The translations under genes were made by a program, and so were the position numbers. Under the pieces are notes generated by a model. That model worked only from the letters and a program-made list of their open reading frames with translations, did not search any database and was not told where the DNA came from. Positions 35,770 to 44,252 of a DNA stretch of 57,599 nt are shown piece by piece (the first letter of the stretch is position 1; each line of letters opens with the position of its first letter). Location: positions 1-57,599 of the forward strand of contig JBDZUZ010000007.1 in the NCBI GenBank assembly GCA_040255445.1, in the 5' to 3' direction. Source of the stretch: JBDZUZ01 sp040255445. GTDB lineage: Bacteria; Planctomycetota; Phycisphaerae; Phycisphaerales; UBA1924.

Positions 35770-38637
35770 GCCCGGGGGCTCCGGGAGGGGCAGCTCGACG
35801 AGGATCGCCCGGTCGCTCTGGAAGGTGAAGTTGAAGGGCGGCTCCTGGGTGTTGGCGCTGATCATCGCGTACCGGCCGTCGCGGGTGAGATCAAAGTCCA
35901 TCGGACCGGTGCCCCAGAAGAAGATCAGCTTGTCGGAGAAGCCGGCGGGGATCTCGTCGTCCCGGAGCAGAACCTCGTCGTTGAGCCACATGGCGCTCGA
36001 GAGGATGTTGATGTAGTTGGTGGGCTCGGTGAAGAGCCCGTGCCAGAGCACGCGGCCGCCGTCATCGATCTTGATCGGGCCCGTCGAGGAGCCGATGCGC
36101 ACGAGCTGCGCATCGGGAATCTCCGCCGGGATATCGCCGAAGGTCGCGATCTTGGTGGTGTTGTTCCGCGCGATGATCGCATCCTCATAGCGGAAGGTCG
36201 CGCCGGTGATCGAGACCTGGTAGGGAAGTGCGCCGCCGGCGCCCGGGCTCGACCGCCTCCACTCCCAGAGACCCGCATCGAAGCCGATGCCGTCGGCGCG
36301 GACTTCGGAGGTGTCGGGGCCGAGATCGTGCACAACCGTGCCGGCGCCGGGAGCGGCGATCGTGGTCCAGCGGATCTCGCGGTCCTCGACGTTGGACCAA
36401 TACAGACGCCCGGTTGATGCATCGACGCTGACCGCGTGCGGTCGCGGCGTCGCGAGGAAGACTTCCTGCCCGGTGCCGTTGAGGTTGGCGCGACGGATCG
36501 CGTTGCCCTCGGAGTCGGTCCAGTAGACCTTGCCGGCGGCGCCGTCGACCGCGATATCCGTGGCGTTCGCGCTGGTGATGATCGTCGTCACCGCGCTGGG
36601 GCCGGAGAAGGTCGGCGTGTTCACGCTCGCGCTCTGGATCGTGTTCCCGACTGGGTTGTTCCAGTAGACGCGGTTGCCGACCGGGTCGATCACGATGCGG
36701 GTAGGCGCGAAGCTACCGATCACCCCGACGGTGATCTCCTCGGGGATCTTGATCATCAGGTCGGGGTTGGAGCCGTCGAGGTTGGCGCGGTAGATCTCGC
36801 CGTACTTGGGGCGGGCCCAGAAGATCTTGCCGACCGTGGCATCCGCGGCGATCGCCGAGGCCCCGAAGGCCGGGATGAACTGCTGACCTTGGATGATCGT
36901 CTCGACACCGGTGCCGTCGATATTGGCGCGGCGGACCTTGGAATCGCCCCACTGCCGGTCGATCCAGTAGACCTTGGGCGTCGCGCCGCCGGTGACGGCG
37001 AACGGCGGCACGAGTTCGAGCGGGTTGGGGTTGGGCTCGCCAACGTTGTAGTTCTGCGTCGGCCGCGGCGGCTCGGCGACCTGCAGCGGCGAGAGCACGG
37101 AGCCGGCCGAGGTCACGCGGCCGATCTGCCCGGCGCTGGGGTCGGCCCAGTACACGGTGCCGCCCACGACCCGCATCGCGGTCGGGTCGGGCGCCCACAT
37201 CGGCAGGACCTGGTTGGTCTGCGTCGCGAAGTTGAGCGAGGTGCTCCAGGGCGTCGACTTGGGCGTCGCCACAACGAGGTAGTACTCGTTGTCGCTCAGG
37301 CTGGTCGCCTCGGGCGGGAGCATCAGCGAGGTGATCGTGGATTGCGGCACGCCGGCGAGCGCATCGTCGTTGCGGACGATGCCGCGGGTGCCGCGGCCGG
37401 GCGTGCGGATGAGATAGAGCGCGGTGTCGAAAGCCGCGCCGGGGAAGCCCGCGCCCGGGTTGGGAACGGTCGTGGCGCGGAAGTTGGCAAAGTCGGTGAT
37501 GCGGATGCGGTACATGTCGACATCCGCATCGTTGCTCAGCGAGCCGATGATGCGGATGATCGGGCCGTTGCCGGCGGTCTGATCGGGCCCGATGGTGTTG
37601 ACGCCGTTCTGCCCCTCGTACTCTTCGCCGGCATCGGGCGCGGTTTCGTTCCAGATACCGTCGCCCTCGGCCGCGAGCCCGCGGACGGCGTAATCACCGT
37701 TGTTGTTGTGATCGACGGGCGCGGCGTACAGATCGCCCCAGTTCTTGCCGCTGACCGGGCTGTTCGCTCCGGACGCCAGGATGAGCGAACCATCGCGGAA
37801 CACGCCCGAGGGCCCGCTTGTGGTGCGGGCGGTGTAGATCACCGAGCCGTTGTCGTTGAGCGCCGATGTGTGCGCGTTCGTGCTGATCTGGGAGTACAGC
37901 CCGAGCGGGCCTGCGCTCCCCTGCTCCGCGGCGACCAGACGCCGCGAGACTTCCTGGCCCGAGCCGTCGAGCTGCAGCACGGCGACGACCGTGCGCAGCT
38001 GCCCGCCGACATCGACCTTCGTGGTCAACAGCAGCTCGTTGTTGGCGTTGAGTTCGAGCCAGGTCGAGCCCAGATCGAACGACGACCATGTCGCGCCGAC
38101 CGGCAACCCCAGCCCGCTCGCGGGCGTTCCTTCGGTCAGGAGCACCCGGTTCGTATTCGCCATGACGACACCCACCGCGGTGGCGGGATCGGCGCCCTCG
38201 AACGGCAGCAGGTCGAGCGCCTGCACCTTGAGGCCCGCGGCGTTGAGGTCCATCGCGCCGAACGACCGCACGACATGCGCGAAGGAGGGCGCGGACAGGA
38301 ACCCCGTGCGGCCCTCGCCGATGTACGCGGTGACGAACCCGAACTCGACCGGGATCGCGCTCCAGAGCATCGCCTCATCGCGGTCGCGGTTGACGTTGGG
38401 CGTGTCCACCCGCACGAGCCACGACGCATCAGGCGCGACGGCGACACCCCAGATGCCCCGCCCGCCCTGTCCAGAGGGCGTGGTGATGAAGCCGCTGTTG
38501 ACCTGGCCGTAGTCCTCGACCAGCAGGCGGCTCTGCACAACGGAGGTGACGGCAACGGGTTCGGTCGCGTGGGCGTGGCCGGCGGCGAGCATGAGCGCGG
38601 CGGCGGCTGGCAGGATGCTCTGAACAGGGGTGCGCAT
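35611..38637 (-). CDS. Secreted YWTD-propeller protein with GC-type dockerin tail
   Basis: 1008 residues from ATG 38637, with a signal peptide (about 1-25, ending AAGHAHATEP). Residues about 345-470 form a PPC-like beta domain (DVDMYRIRITDFANFRATTV). Residues about 490-760 carry six YWTD-like blades: VYWADPSAGQIGRV, VYWIDRQWGDSKVRRANI, IFWARPKYGEIYRANLDGSN, VYWNNPVGNTIQSA, VYWTDSEGNAIRRANLNGT and LYWSNVEDREIRWT, as in LDL-receptor-type propellers. The last 52 residues are two dockerin-like Ca-binding loops between Cys residues (CPADWDGSGGIDGDD to the final WQAGC). Probably an extracellular binding protein. The 11-bp repeat element lies over its promoter. Confidence 0.8.
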   Translation of the reverse strand: MRTPVQSILPAAAALMLAAGHAHATEPVAVTSVVQSRLLVEDYGQVNSGFITTPSGQGGRGIWGVAVAPDASWLVRVDTPNVNRDRDEAMLWSAIPVEFGFVTAYIGEGRTGFLSAPSFAHVVRSFGAMDLNAAGLKVQALDLLPFEGADPATAVGVVMANTNRVLLTEGTPASGLGLPVGATWSSFDLGSTWLELNANNELLLTTKVDVGGQLRTVVAVLQLDGSGQEVSRRLVAAEQGSAGPLGLYSQISTNAHTSALNDNGSVIYTARTTSGPSGVFRDGSLILASGANSPVSGKNWGDLYAAPVDHNNNGDYAVRGLAAEGDGIWNETAPDAGEEYEGQNGVNTIGPDQTAGNGPIIRIIGSLSNDADVDMYRIRITDFANFRATTVPNPGAGFPGAAFDTALYLIRTPGRGTRGIVRNDDALAGVPQSTITSLMLPPEATSLSDNEYYLVVATPKSTPWSTSLNFATQTNQVLPMWAPDPTAMRVVGGTVYWADPSAGQIGRVTSAGSVLSPLQVAEPPRPTQNYNVGEPNPNPLELVPPFAVTGGATPKVYWIDRQWGDSKVRRANIDGTGVETIIQGQQFIPAFGASAIAADATVGKIFWARPKYGEIYRANLDGSNPDLMIKIPEEITVGVIGSFAPTRIVIDPVGNRVYWNNPVGNTIQSASVNTPTFSGPSAVTTIITSANATDIAVDGAAGKVYWTDSEGNAIRRANLNGTGQEVFLATPRPHAVSVDASTGRLYWSNVEDREIRWTTIAAPGAGTVVHDLGPDTSEVRADGIGFDAGLWEWRRSSPGAGGALPYQVSITGATFRYEDAIIARNNTTKIATFGDIPAEIPDAQLVRIGSSTGPIKIDDGGRVLWHGLFTEPTNYINILSSAMWLNDEVLLRDDEIPAGFSDKLIFFWGTGPMDFDLTRDGRYAMISANTQEPPFNFTFQSDRAILVELPLPEPPGCPADWDGSGGIDGDDIGAFFADWQIGEADIDQSGGTDGDDITYFFERWQAGC

Positions 38638-38966
38638 CGCCTGGTTTCCTCGTGATGGTGGCTGGCGGGTCAATGAGTGCACTGGCGCGGCGATCAGGCC
38701 GCCGCGGCGGCTGGGCGAATGGTCACCGACCCCCTCTGCGGGGCCGGCGGGACGGCGGCGCGGCCGAAATTCCTTGCGTCGCCCCCGCCGCCGCGCTAGT
38801 CTGGCACGAGTCTGAGACTAGGTCAAGCCCAAAAACCGCGTCGATCCCGGCCCCGAACTATCCTCCTGCTACGCCACTTCGCGACGATCACGCCGGCCGC
38901 CGGCCGATAAGACTCGCATTCACGTATCTGCGGCGACCGAGAACGGCCTCGCGGAGCCAGAGTTGC
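38638..38966. other. Divergent intergenic region with promoter (329 bp)
   Basis: It separates the dockerin-YWTD gene (minus) from the 418-residue gene (plus) and contains the first copy of the CAGACT-type element (38798-38819). On the opposite strand the same bases read TTGCGT (38774-38779), 17 bp, TAGTCT (38797-38802), so a plus-strand promoter for the gene at 38967 may overlap it. Nothing else was recognised. Confidence 0.5.
38798..38826 (-). promoter_or_regulatory. CAGACT-repeat element over promoter, site 1
   Basis: On the minus strand TTGACC (38826-38821), 17 bp, CAGACT (38803-38798). The spacer contains another CAGACT 11 bp upstream. It points to the dockerin-YWTD gene with a leader of about 154 nt. 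Confidence 0.55.
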
Positions 38967-40223
38967 ATGACTTTCAGCGGACCCAATCTCAACCCGATCG
39001 CCGCGGCAGAATCCTCGAACGGGACCCTGGCGCAGCGCGGCGCCTCGCTCGCGCAGAGCATCAAGCGGACGTTCGCGCCCATCGTCCGCTCGGCGGTCGG
39101 GGCCTCGCCGCGACCGGTGACGCTCTCACGCCGGTTCGAGATCGACCGCACGCTGGCGGCCCGAATCATCCGCTCGGTCCGCGCCGATGACGACCTGCTC
39201 GTGCTCCAGGAGATCCCGGCTCCCAACGGGCTGCGGATCTTCATCGACGCCGCCCGCAACGCCGGCACGCCCGAGACGCTGCTCCGCGAGGCGGAACGGA
39301 CCATCGCCGCGTTCGAAGCGATGATCGACGAGTTCCCCGGCGGCCGCTCGGCGTTCACCGCGGCGATCGGCGATGTAGCCCCCGAGGTCCGCGACCGCAC
39401 CGAGCGGGCCGCCAAACAGGCGGTGTTCAAGTCGATGTCGAACCTGCTGGGGTATCACGCAGAGGCGACGATCTCGACTGTGATCGTCCAGCCATCCGAC
39501 GATGGACAGATGTGCGACTCGGCGCATGTCATGGTGAAGCGTGACCTGCGGCGGATCCGCGCGACCGTGCCGATCACTGCGTTCGGCCGGACGCTGCACG
39601 GCGACGGGGGCGAGCGCGGGCCGGTGCTCTGGAACTTCGAGGGGGATCGCCGGCCGCGGCCCGATGAGCCGTGCCTGCTGCCCGAGTTCTGCTCGGACCC
39701 GATCCCGCAACTCGATGTGCTCCAGCAGCGCGAGGTCTTTCTGTACACGCTGGGCGAGAACCAGCCGCCGGTGAACATGCCCGTCACGCTGACGAGCGGC
39801 TTTCTGGTGCGCGACGGCTTCCCGCGGTACTCGAACGCGACGGACCGCTATGGCTGGGAGTCGGTCGTGCCGCGGATCCCCAGCAAGGTGCTGATCACCG
39901 ACATGCTGCTGCGGGACGACTGTTACCCGGGCTCGCAGCCGTTCGCCTCGCCTCGGCTGTACGGCCTGGCGAAGTTTCCGAACCAGCCCGACGAGAAGAG
40001 CTTCAAGCTCGACCAGCTCGATCTCTCGACGCCGATGGAGTTCCTGGGCGTGGGCGGGTACGACCTACGGATCCGCGAGATGCCGCAGTACACCGCGCTC
40101 ATCGCGAGCGCGTTCGACCGTCTGGGATGGGACCCGACCCGCTTCCGGGCGTACCGCTGCCGGATTCAGTACCCGGTGCCGATGGTGTCGGTGACGCAGT
40201 GGATCAAGCTCGAAGATCGGTGA
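38967..40223 (+). CDS. Soluble protein of unknown function
   Basis: 418 residues from ATG 38967 (GGAG ten bases upstream); the frame is open upstream but without a start signal. There is no signal peptide or TM helix. Helical N-terminal part (TLAARIIRSVRADDDLLVLQ, LREAERTIAAFEAMIDEFPG); mixed C-terminal part with AHVMVKRDLRRIRATVPITA, LYTLGENQPPVNMPVTLTSG and FDRLGWDPTRFRAYRCRIQY. I do not recognise a family or active site. GC-rich third positions and lack of competing frames support it. It is divergent from the dockerin-YWTD gene. Confidence 0.55.
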   Translation: MTFSGPNLNPIAAAESSNGTLAQRGASLAQSIKRTFAPIVRSAVGASPRPVTLSRRFEIDRTLAARIIRSVRADDDLLVLQEIPAPNGLRIFIDAARNAGTPETLLREAERTIAAFEAMIDEFPGGRSAFTAAIGDVAPEVRDRTERAAKQAVFKSMSNLLGYHAEATISTVIVQPSDDGQMCDSAHVMVKRDLRRIRATVPITAFGRTLHGDGGERGPVLWNFEGDRRPRPDEPCLLPEFCSDPIPQLDVLQQREVFLYTLGENQPPVNMPVTLTSGFLVRDGFPRYSNATDRYGWESVVPRIPSKVLITDMLLRDDCYPGSQPFASPRLYGLAKFPNQPDEKSFKLDQLDLSTPMEFLGVGGYDLRIREMPQYTALIASAFDRLGWDPTRFRAYRCRIQYPVPMVSVTQWIKLEDR

Positions 40224-40342
40224 TCTGATGCGAGGGAGCGCTTGCACCGGATCGGCCTGACCGATCGAGCGTTCGTCCATCTACGAAGGCTGAACCACCA
40301 CGCCCGGCGGGTCGGGCACTAACGGCCGGTCGGGACGGCCGA

Positions 40343-41299
40343 TCAGATCGGGTTGTTGATCCAGCCGTAGCTGAACGGCGTTCCGAAAGCGCCCCACACG
40401 TCCTTACGGCGTTCCAGGCGCAGCCAGCCCGAGCGGCGGCTGGTCACGTACACATCGTCGGCGGTGAAGTCGCCGGCTTCGACCGCGCGGGGGTCGTTCC
40501 CGGACGGGTGCTTGAACACCTCGGCATGGCCCTGCAGGAAGCCGATGTTGCCGACGCCGTTGTGGCGTGTCGTCACCTGATCGCCGCCGACACCGCCGCG
40601 CGATCCGCCCCAGAGGCCGAACCAGGCGTTGTCGGAATCGGGGTCGTCCTCGCCGCGGAGCTGGTTGTTGAAGAGGGTGTCCTCTTCCATGAAGAGCGGG
40701 AGGCCCGTGAACGAGACCAGTTCGCTGTCAGGAATGTTGTTGGGCGGATCGGACTGGGCCGGGAACTGGCCGGGGGTGCGGAGATACGCAGCGCGGGTGC
40801 CGGTCCACATGTACGCGCCCTCGACGCGGTGGACCATGGTGTAGTCCCAGTTGAGGGCGCGCTGCATGTTGAAGAGCGGGTCATCGGTCGAAGGCTGCTG
40901 GCCGTCGGTGCGGCCGCGCTTGTTGCTCGGGCACTCGGCGACTTCCTCGACGTTCTGGCAGTACTGGAACATCAGCCCGATCTCGTAGACCACGAGCGAG
41001 TTGGGTCCGCTGGCGATCGGGCGGCCGTACTTGCCCCAGCCCTTGGCGCCCCAGATGCGGTCCTTGTTGTCGTTGGCGTACATGCCCGCGGCGACAAGGG
41101 TCTGCTTCATGTTGGACAGGCACTTGACCTGCCGGCCGGCCTCGCGGGCTTTGCCCAGCGCGGGGAGCAGGATGCCGATGAGCAGCGCGATGATCGCGAT
41201 AACGACGAGGAGCTCGATGAGCGTGAACGCAGCGCGCCGGCTGAACGCCGTGCGCCGGGCTGGAGCAACTCGATCGTGCGGAGAAGAGTCGGGCCGCAT
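40343..41299 (-). CDS. Prepilin-type N-terminal cleavage/methylation protein (pseudopilin-like)
   Basis: 318 residues from ATG 41299, six bases after GAAGGAGG. A long basic leader ends at the prepilin peptidase site, and the N-terminal helix AFTLIELLVVIAIIALLIG begins at 24-25, with Glu at the usual +5. The globular part resembles the many planctomycete type II secretion/pseudopilin-like proteins: GFLQGHAEVFKHPSG (a pattern like DGHVE in that group) near residue 260. Probably inserted in the inner membrane and processed by a PilD-type peptidase. Promoter TTGGCA-18-TAGACT overlaps the CAGACT-repeat element. Confidence 0.8.
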   Translation of the reverse strand: MRPDSSPHDRVAPARRTAFSRRAAFTLIELLVVIAIIALLIGILLPALGKAREAGRQVKCLSNMKQTLVAAGMYANDNKDRIWGAKGWGKYGRPIASGPNSLVVYEIGLMFQYCQNVEEVAECPSNKRGRTDGQQPSTDDPLFNMQRALNWDYTMVHRVEGAYMWTGTRAAYLRTPGQFPAQSDPPNNIPDSELVSFTGLPLFMEEDTLFNNQLRGEDDPDSDNAWFGLWGGSRGGVGGDQVTTRHNGVGNIGFLQGHAEVFKHPSGNDPRAVEAGDFTADDVYVTSRRSGWLRLERRKDVWGAFGTPFSYGWINNPI

Positions 41300-41370
41300 G
41301 AGCAGCCTCCTTCGTGCGAACTAGGCGGAACGGACAGGCCGCGGCTGAGCGCGAACCTCCGACCTGCGCG

Positions 41371-41400
41371 AGTCTAGCACGAGTCTGAGATCATTGCCAA
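41371..41400 (-). promoter_or_regulatory. CAGACT-repeat element over promoter, site 2
   Basis: Minus strand TTGGCA (41400-41395), 18 bp, TAGACT (41376-41371); CAGACT lies 11 bp upstream of the -10 within the spacer. The predicted leader to the prepilin ATG is about 65 nt. Confidence 0.6.
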
Positions 41401-41553
41401 GTCAATCCGACACGCCGACTGAACAGAAAAAAAGCCCGGCGTTTTCACTTGGTGGCCAATGCCCTTGGATCACCGAGGCGAATTCGGCGGGGCGGTTTTT
41501 TGTGGACGGCCCCCTGCATCGGCGGGAATTCGCACGCAGGCAGCGAAAGAGGC

Positions 41554-41582
41554 TTGCAGTGATCTCAGACTCATGCCAGACT
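41554..41582 (+). promoter_or_regulatory. CAGACT-repeat element over promoter, site 3
   Basis: Plus strand TTGCAG (41554-41559), 17 bp, CAGACT (41577-41582), with a second CAGACT 11 bp upstream. The predicted leader to ATG 41708 is about 119 nt. Confidence 0.55.
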
Positions 41583-41707
41583 GGTCCCCGTGGCCGGTAG
41601 CCGCCTCCGTGTGCGGGGTGTGCTTCCGGTCGCGACCCGCATCGGACCGCGGGTCACGCCGGTTTCCGCCCCGGCGTCAGTGGGTTCCGGTCCGAGGAGA
41701 GAAAGAC

Positions 41708-42478
41708 ATGACGCATGTGACTTGGGCGACCATTCTCGCGGTCGCGGCCGGCGCTTCCATCGCCGCCGCGGAGCCGAACGGGACTCGGTGGATCGAAGAG
41801 AACAGCGGTGGCACCAACGGGGCGACCGATGCCGGCCCGCTGTTTGGAACCGCGAATGTCACCGCTTCGGGCCAGCCCGGCGATCAGACGCTGACGCAGA
41901 TCACCGGCATCCTGACCTTCCGCGATGACGTTGACCTGTACCGGATCCGCATCACCGATGCGGCCACCTTCTCGGCGTCGACCTTCGGCCCTCCCGGGAA
42001 CACGAGCTCGGGCGACACGATCCTGGCGCTCTTCACGGAGACGGGCGTCGCGGTGGGTTGGAACGACAACCGGACCGAGTCGGCGACCTCGACGCTCTCG
42101 ACGCTCACGAACGCGACGCTGACCAACGGCGGCTTCGGCGCGGGGATCTACTACCTCGCGGTGGCGCGGAACGATCTGGGCTTCGGCGGGACCTTCCAGG
42201 CCGCCGCGCTCGACAGCAACGGGAACGAGATCTTCCCGTTCACGGCGCCGCCCCCCGCCAACGGTGATGCGAACACCGACCGCCGCATGGAGTACGGCCC
42301 GACCACGCCGGGCACGACCCTCGAGTCGTGGCGGACGCAGAGCGGCGGCTTCCAGCCGTTCAACGCGAATTACAACGTGAACCTGACGGGCGTCGAGTTC
42401 TCCGAGGTGCCCGCGCCGGGCGCGACCGCGGCGCTGGCGCTCGGTCTCGCGGCCTTGGGGGGCCGCCGCCGCCGCTGA
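41708..42478 (+). CDS. Exported PPC-like protein with PEP-CTERM-type tail
   Basis: 256 residues from ATG 41708, preceded by GAGGAGA. Signal peptide about 1-21 (TILAVAAGASIAAAEPNG). The body is a beta-rich PPC/DVUA0089-like domain (DVDLYRIRITDAATFSASTF; YYLAVARNDLGFGG), related to the PPC-like domain in the dockerin-YWTD protein. The C-terminus has a short motif (VPAPG), a hydrophobic helix (TAALALGLAALGG) and RRRR, the three-part pattern of PEP-CTERM-like sorting signals processed by exosortase-type enzymes. So the protein is probably exported and then trimmed or anchored. No sortase is present in this window. Confidence 0.75.
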   Translation: MTHVTWATILAVAAGASIAAAEPNGTRWIEENSGGTNGATDAGPLFGTANVTASGQPGDQTLTQITGILTFRDDVDLYRIRITDAATFSASTFGPPGNTSSGDTILALFTETGVAVGWNDNRTESATSTLSTLTNATLTNGGFGAGIYYLAVARNDLGFGGTFQAAALDSNGNEIFPFTAPPPANGDANTDRRMEYGPTTPGTTLESWRTQSGGFQPFNANYNVNLTGVEFSEVPAPGATAALALGLAALGGRRRR

Positions 42479-42539
42479 CCATCGGCGGCGACGAGCAAAC
42501 GCTCGGTGTCCGCGCCTTCTCCCCTCCGGCGGCACCGAG

Positions 42540-42575
42540 AAAAAGCCCCCGCGGTTCGCCGCGGGGGCTTTTTTC
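42540..42575. terminator. Bidirectional rho-independent terminator
   Basis: GCCCCCGCGG (42545-42554), loop TTCG, CCGCGGGGGC (42559-42568), with five A before and six T after. It lies between convergent genes ending at 42478 and 42601 and can serve both. Confidence 0.9.
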
Positions 42576-42600
42576 TGCGCTGACTGTGCGGTCGCGGGCG

Positions 42601-43875
42601 TTACTCGGGGATCTCGATACCGAGCTTCCGCAACGCGTTCTCGAGCGTCTTGGCCTCGGGGTTGTACCCCACCACTACCTCCGCGATTTTGCCGTCCTTG
42701 TCGATCACGAACATCGTGGGGATCGCGGACACGTTGAAGTGGCGCTTGGCGATGCTGGCATCGGACTCGCGGCCGGCGGGGTCACGCAGGAAGGTCAGGG
42801 AGTAGTTGGACTTCTCCTTGTCGAGCCAGCGCTGGTACGCGGCCTCCTCGTCGTAGACATTGAATGCGATGAACTCGACATCGCCCTTGGCGCTGCGGGC
42901 GATCTTGTCGACGTGGGGCATAGCAGCGCGGCAGGGGCCGCACCAGGTCGCCCACAGGTCGAGCACGATCACCTTGCCCTTGCGGTACTCGGTGAAGTTG
43001 ATCGTCTTGCCGCTGGTGTCGACGACGTCGAAGTCGGGGACCTGCGTGCCGACGGCGCGGACCTGCGGACGCTCGACCGGGCGCGGCAGCGGGACCGACT
43101 TGAAGGTGGGCTCGATCGTGATCGAGGAACCGTCGACCGGCGCCTTGGCGAGCCAGTTCATGCCGGCGAAGCTGAAGGTGCCGCGGATGTCGAAGCGGTT
43201 GCCGTCGAGCATGAGCCAGAGCGGCTTGGGGATCGGTGTCTCGGTGGTGACGGGGGCATCGGGGTTGTTGAGCTTGTCGTACCGCGCATCGTTGTCGTTC
43301 TCGAGGAGCGTGACTTTGTACTGCTTGCCGTCGAGCGTGATCTCGCCGGTGCGGGCGGCGGCGCGGTAGTAGTTGACCTGTTCGCGGTCGAGGGCGGTGT
43401 AGAAGTTGAGGCCGTACTTGCCCTTGGTGGTTTCGCCGCCCTCGGGCGCCCAGACGACGTCGAACACATGCGTCGCCTGCATGTTCTTGCCGCCGTCCTG
43501 CCCGGCCTCGACCTTCTGCCAGCCGTTCTCGCCGTCGTTGGTGAGGTCGCCGTCGTTGTTGAGATCGAACCAGGCGCGGGGGGTTTCGCCGCTGGTGTCG
43601 AAGGCGGCGGCGTACGGGTGCTTGCCGCCGACTCCGAGCGTGAAGGTGATGTAGCGGGGCGAACCTGAATAGCCCGGCTCGGTGTGGACCCAGGCCGGCC
43701 GCTCGGTGGTGAGGGCCGAGCCGCCGGGCATGTACATCATGCCGTTCTCGCGGCTGCCCTGGGGATCGAACATGGTGGGCCTCATGGCGAGCTTGGCGGA
43801 GCCGCCGGGGCCGTCGGCCAGGGCGGGTGCGGCGAACGCGGCGGCCGCGATGGCGGCGACGAAGATGGGTTTCAA
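42601..43875 (-). CDS. Exported TlpA-like thioredoxin-fold protein with N-terminal beta domain
   Basis: 424 residues from a TTG start at 43875, chosen for AAAGGAG seven bases upstream and a signal peptide right after it (KPIFVAAIAAAAFAAPALAD). Residues about 25-260 are beta-rich and include YITFTLGVGGKHPYAAAF and an EF-like FDLNNDGDLTNDGENGWQ. The C-terminal domain (about 275-424) is TlpA/ResA-like: KVIVLDLWATWCGPCRAAMP with the redox Cys pair near 310, and the cis-Pro in NVSAIPTMFVIDKDGK. Probable periplasmic thiol-disulfide reductase. The CAGACT-repeat element lies about 60 bp upstream in opposite orientation. Confidence 0.8.
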   Translation of the reverse strand: MKPIFVAAIAAAAFAAPALADGPGGSAKLAMRPTMFDPQGSRENGMMYMPGGSALTTERPAWVHTEPGYSGSPRYITFTLGVGGKHPYAAAFDTSGETPRAWFDLNNDGDLTNDGENGWQKVEAGQDGGKNMQATHVFDVVWAPEGGETTKGKYGLNFYTALDREQVNYYRAAARTGEITLDGKQYKVTLLENDNDARYDKLNNPDAPVTTETPIPKPLWLMLDGNRFDIRGTFSFAGMNWLAKAPVDGSSITIEPTFKSVPLPRPVERPQVRAVGTQVPDFDVVDTSGKTINFTEYRKGKVIVLDLWATWCGPCRAAMPHVDKIARSAKGDVEFIAFNVYDEEAAYQRWLDKEKSNYSLTFLRDPAGRESDASIAKRHFNVSAIPTMFVIDKDGKIAEVVVGYNPEAKTLENALRKLGIEIPE

Positions 43876-43932
43876 GGCGTGCTCCTTTGGGAATTGATGC
43901 GGGAGGCGGCCGCGGCCCGCGGCGCAGGGACC

Positions 43933-43955
43933 GATCTCAGACTCATGCCAGTCTA
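43933..43955 (-). promoter_or_regulatory. CAGACT-repeat element, site 4 (inverted orientation)
   Basis: The element reads on the plus strand, GATCTCAGACTCATGC then CAGTCT, while the nearest gene start (43875) is on the minus strand, where the same bases give TAGACT (43955-43950) as -10 with TGGACC 17 bp upstream. Confidence 0.45.
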
Positions 43956-44093
43956 CCAGACGCATCCGACGGGTCCATCCGTCATCTGCATCGAAGTTTA
44001 AGACCACCCGCGGAAACCGGGGGATGCAGCGCGAGATCCCTGCGGCGTTGGAAGGGCAGACGCGTGGGCGGCCGGCCGGTTCCGCAGCGCCGT

Positions 44094-44252
44094 TCAGCAG
44101 CCCGCCTGCCACCGCTCGAAGAAGAAGGCGATGTCGTCGCCATCGGTGCCGCCGGAGCTGTCGGCATCGGCCTCGCCGCGCTGCCAGTCGGCGAAGAAGG
44201 CGCCGATGTCGTCGCCGTCGACCCCGCCGGATGCGTCCCAGTCGGCGATGCA
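44094..44252 (-). repeat. Dockerin-like module, copy 2 of 5
   Basis: 52 codons plus stop; Ca-loop signatures DASGGVDGDD and DSSGGTDGDD. Confidence 0.85.

Larger units (their letters stand above)
41300..41707. other. Divergent intergenic region with two facing-away promoters (408 bp)
   Basis: It contains CAGACT-repeat elements at 41371-41400 (minus, toward the prepilin gene) and 41554-41582 (plus, toward 41708). Between them lie a run of seven A before GCCCGGCG (near 41425-41440) and GGGGCGG followed by six T (near 41495-41510). These look like weak transcript ends but no gene was found there. Confidence 0.5.

Noticed and set aside
36436..38655. Long open frame on the plus strand opposite the dockerin-YWTD gene
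   Set aside because: It is the mirror of a gene with GC-rich third positions; the translation is Asp/Arg/Gly/Val-rich without any domain, while the minus strand has a signal peptide, YWTD blades and dockerin tail.
38797..38816. Sigma-54 promoter reading of CTGGCACGAGTCTGAGA
   Set aside because: TGGCAC fits the -24 box, but the GC of the -12 box is missing at the required 10-bp distance (GA instead).
40224..40342. CGGCCG/CGGCCG hairpin between convergent genes as a terminator
   Set aside because: Short self-complementary arms and no T-run on either strand.
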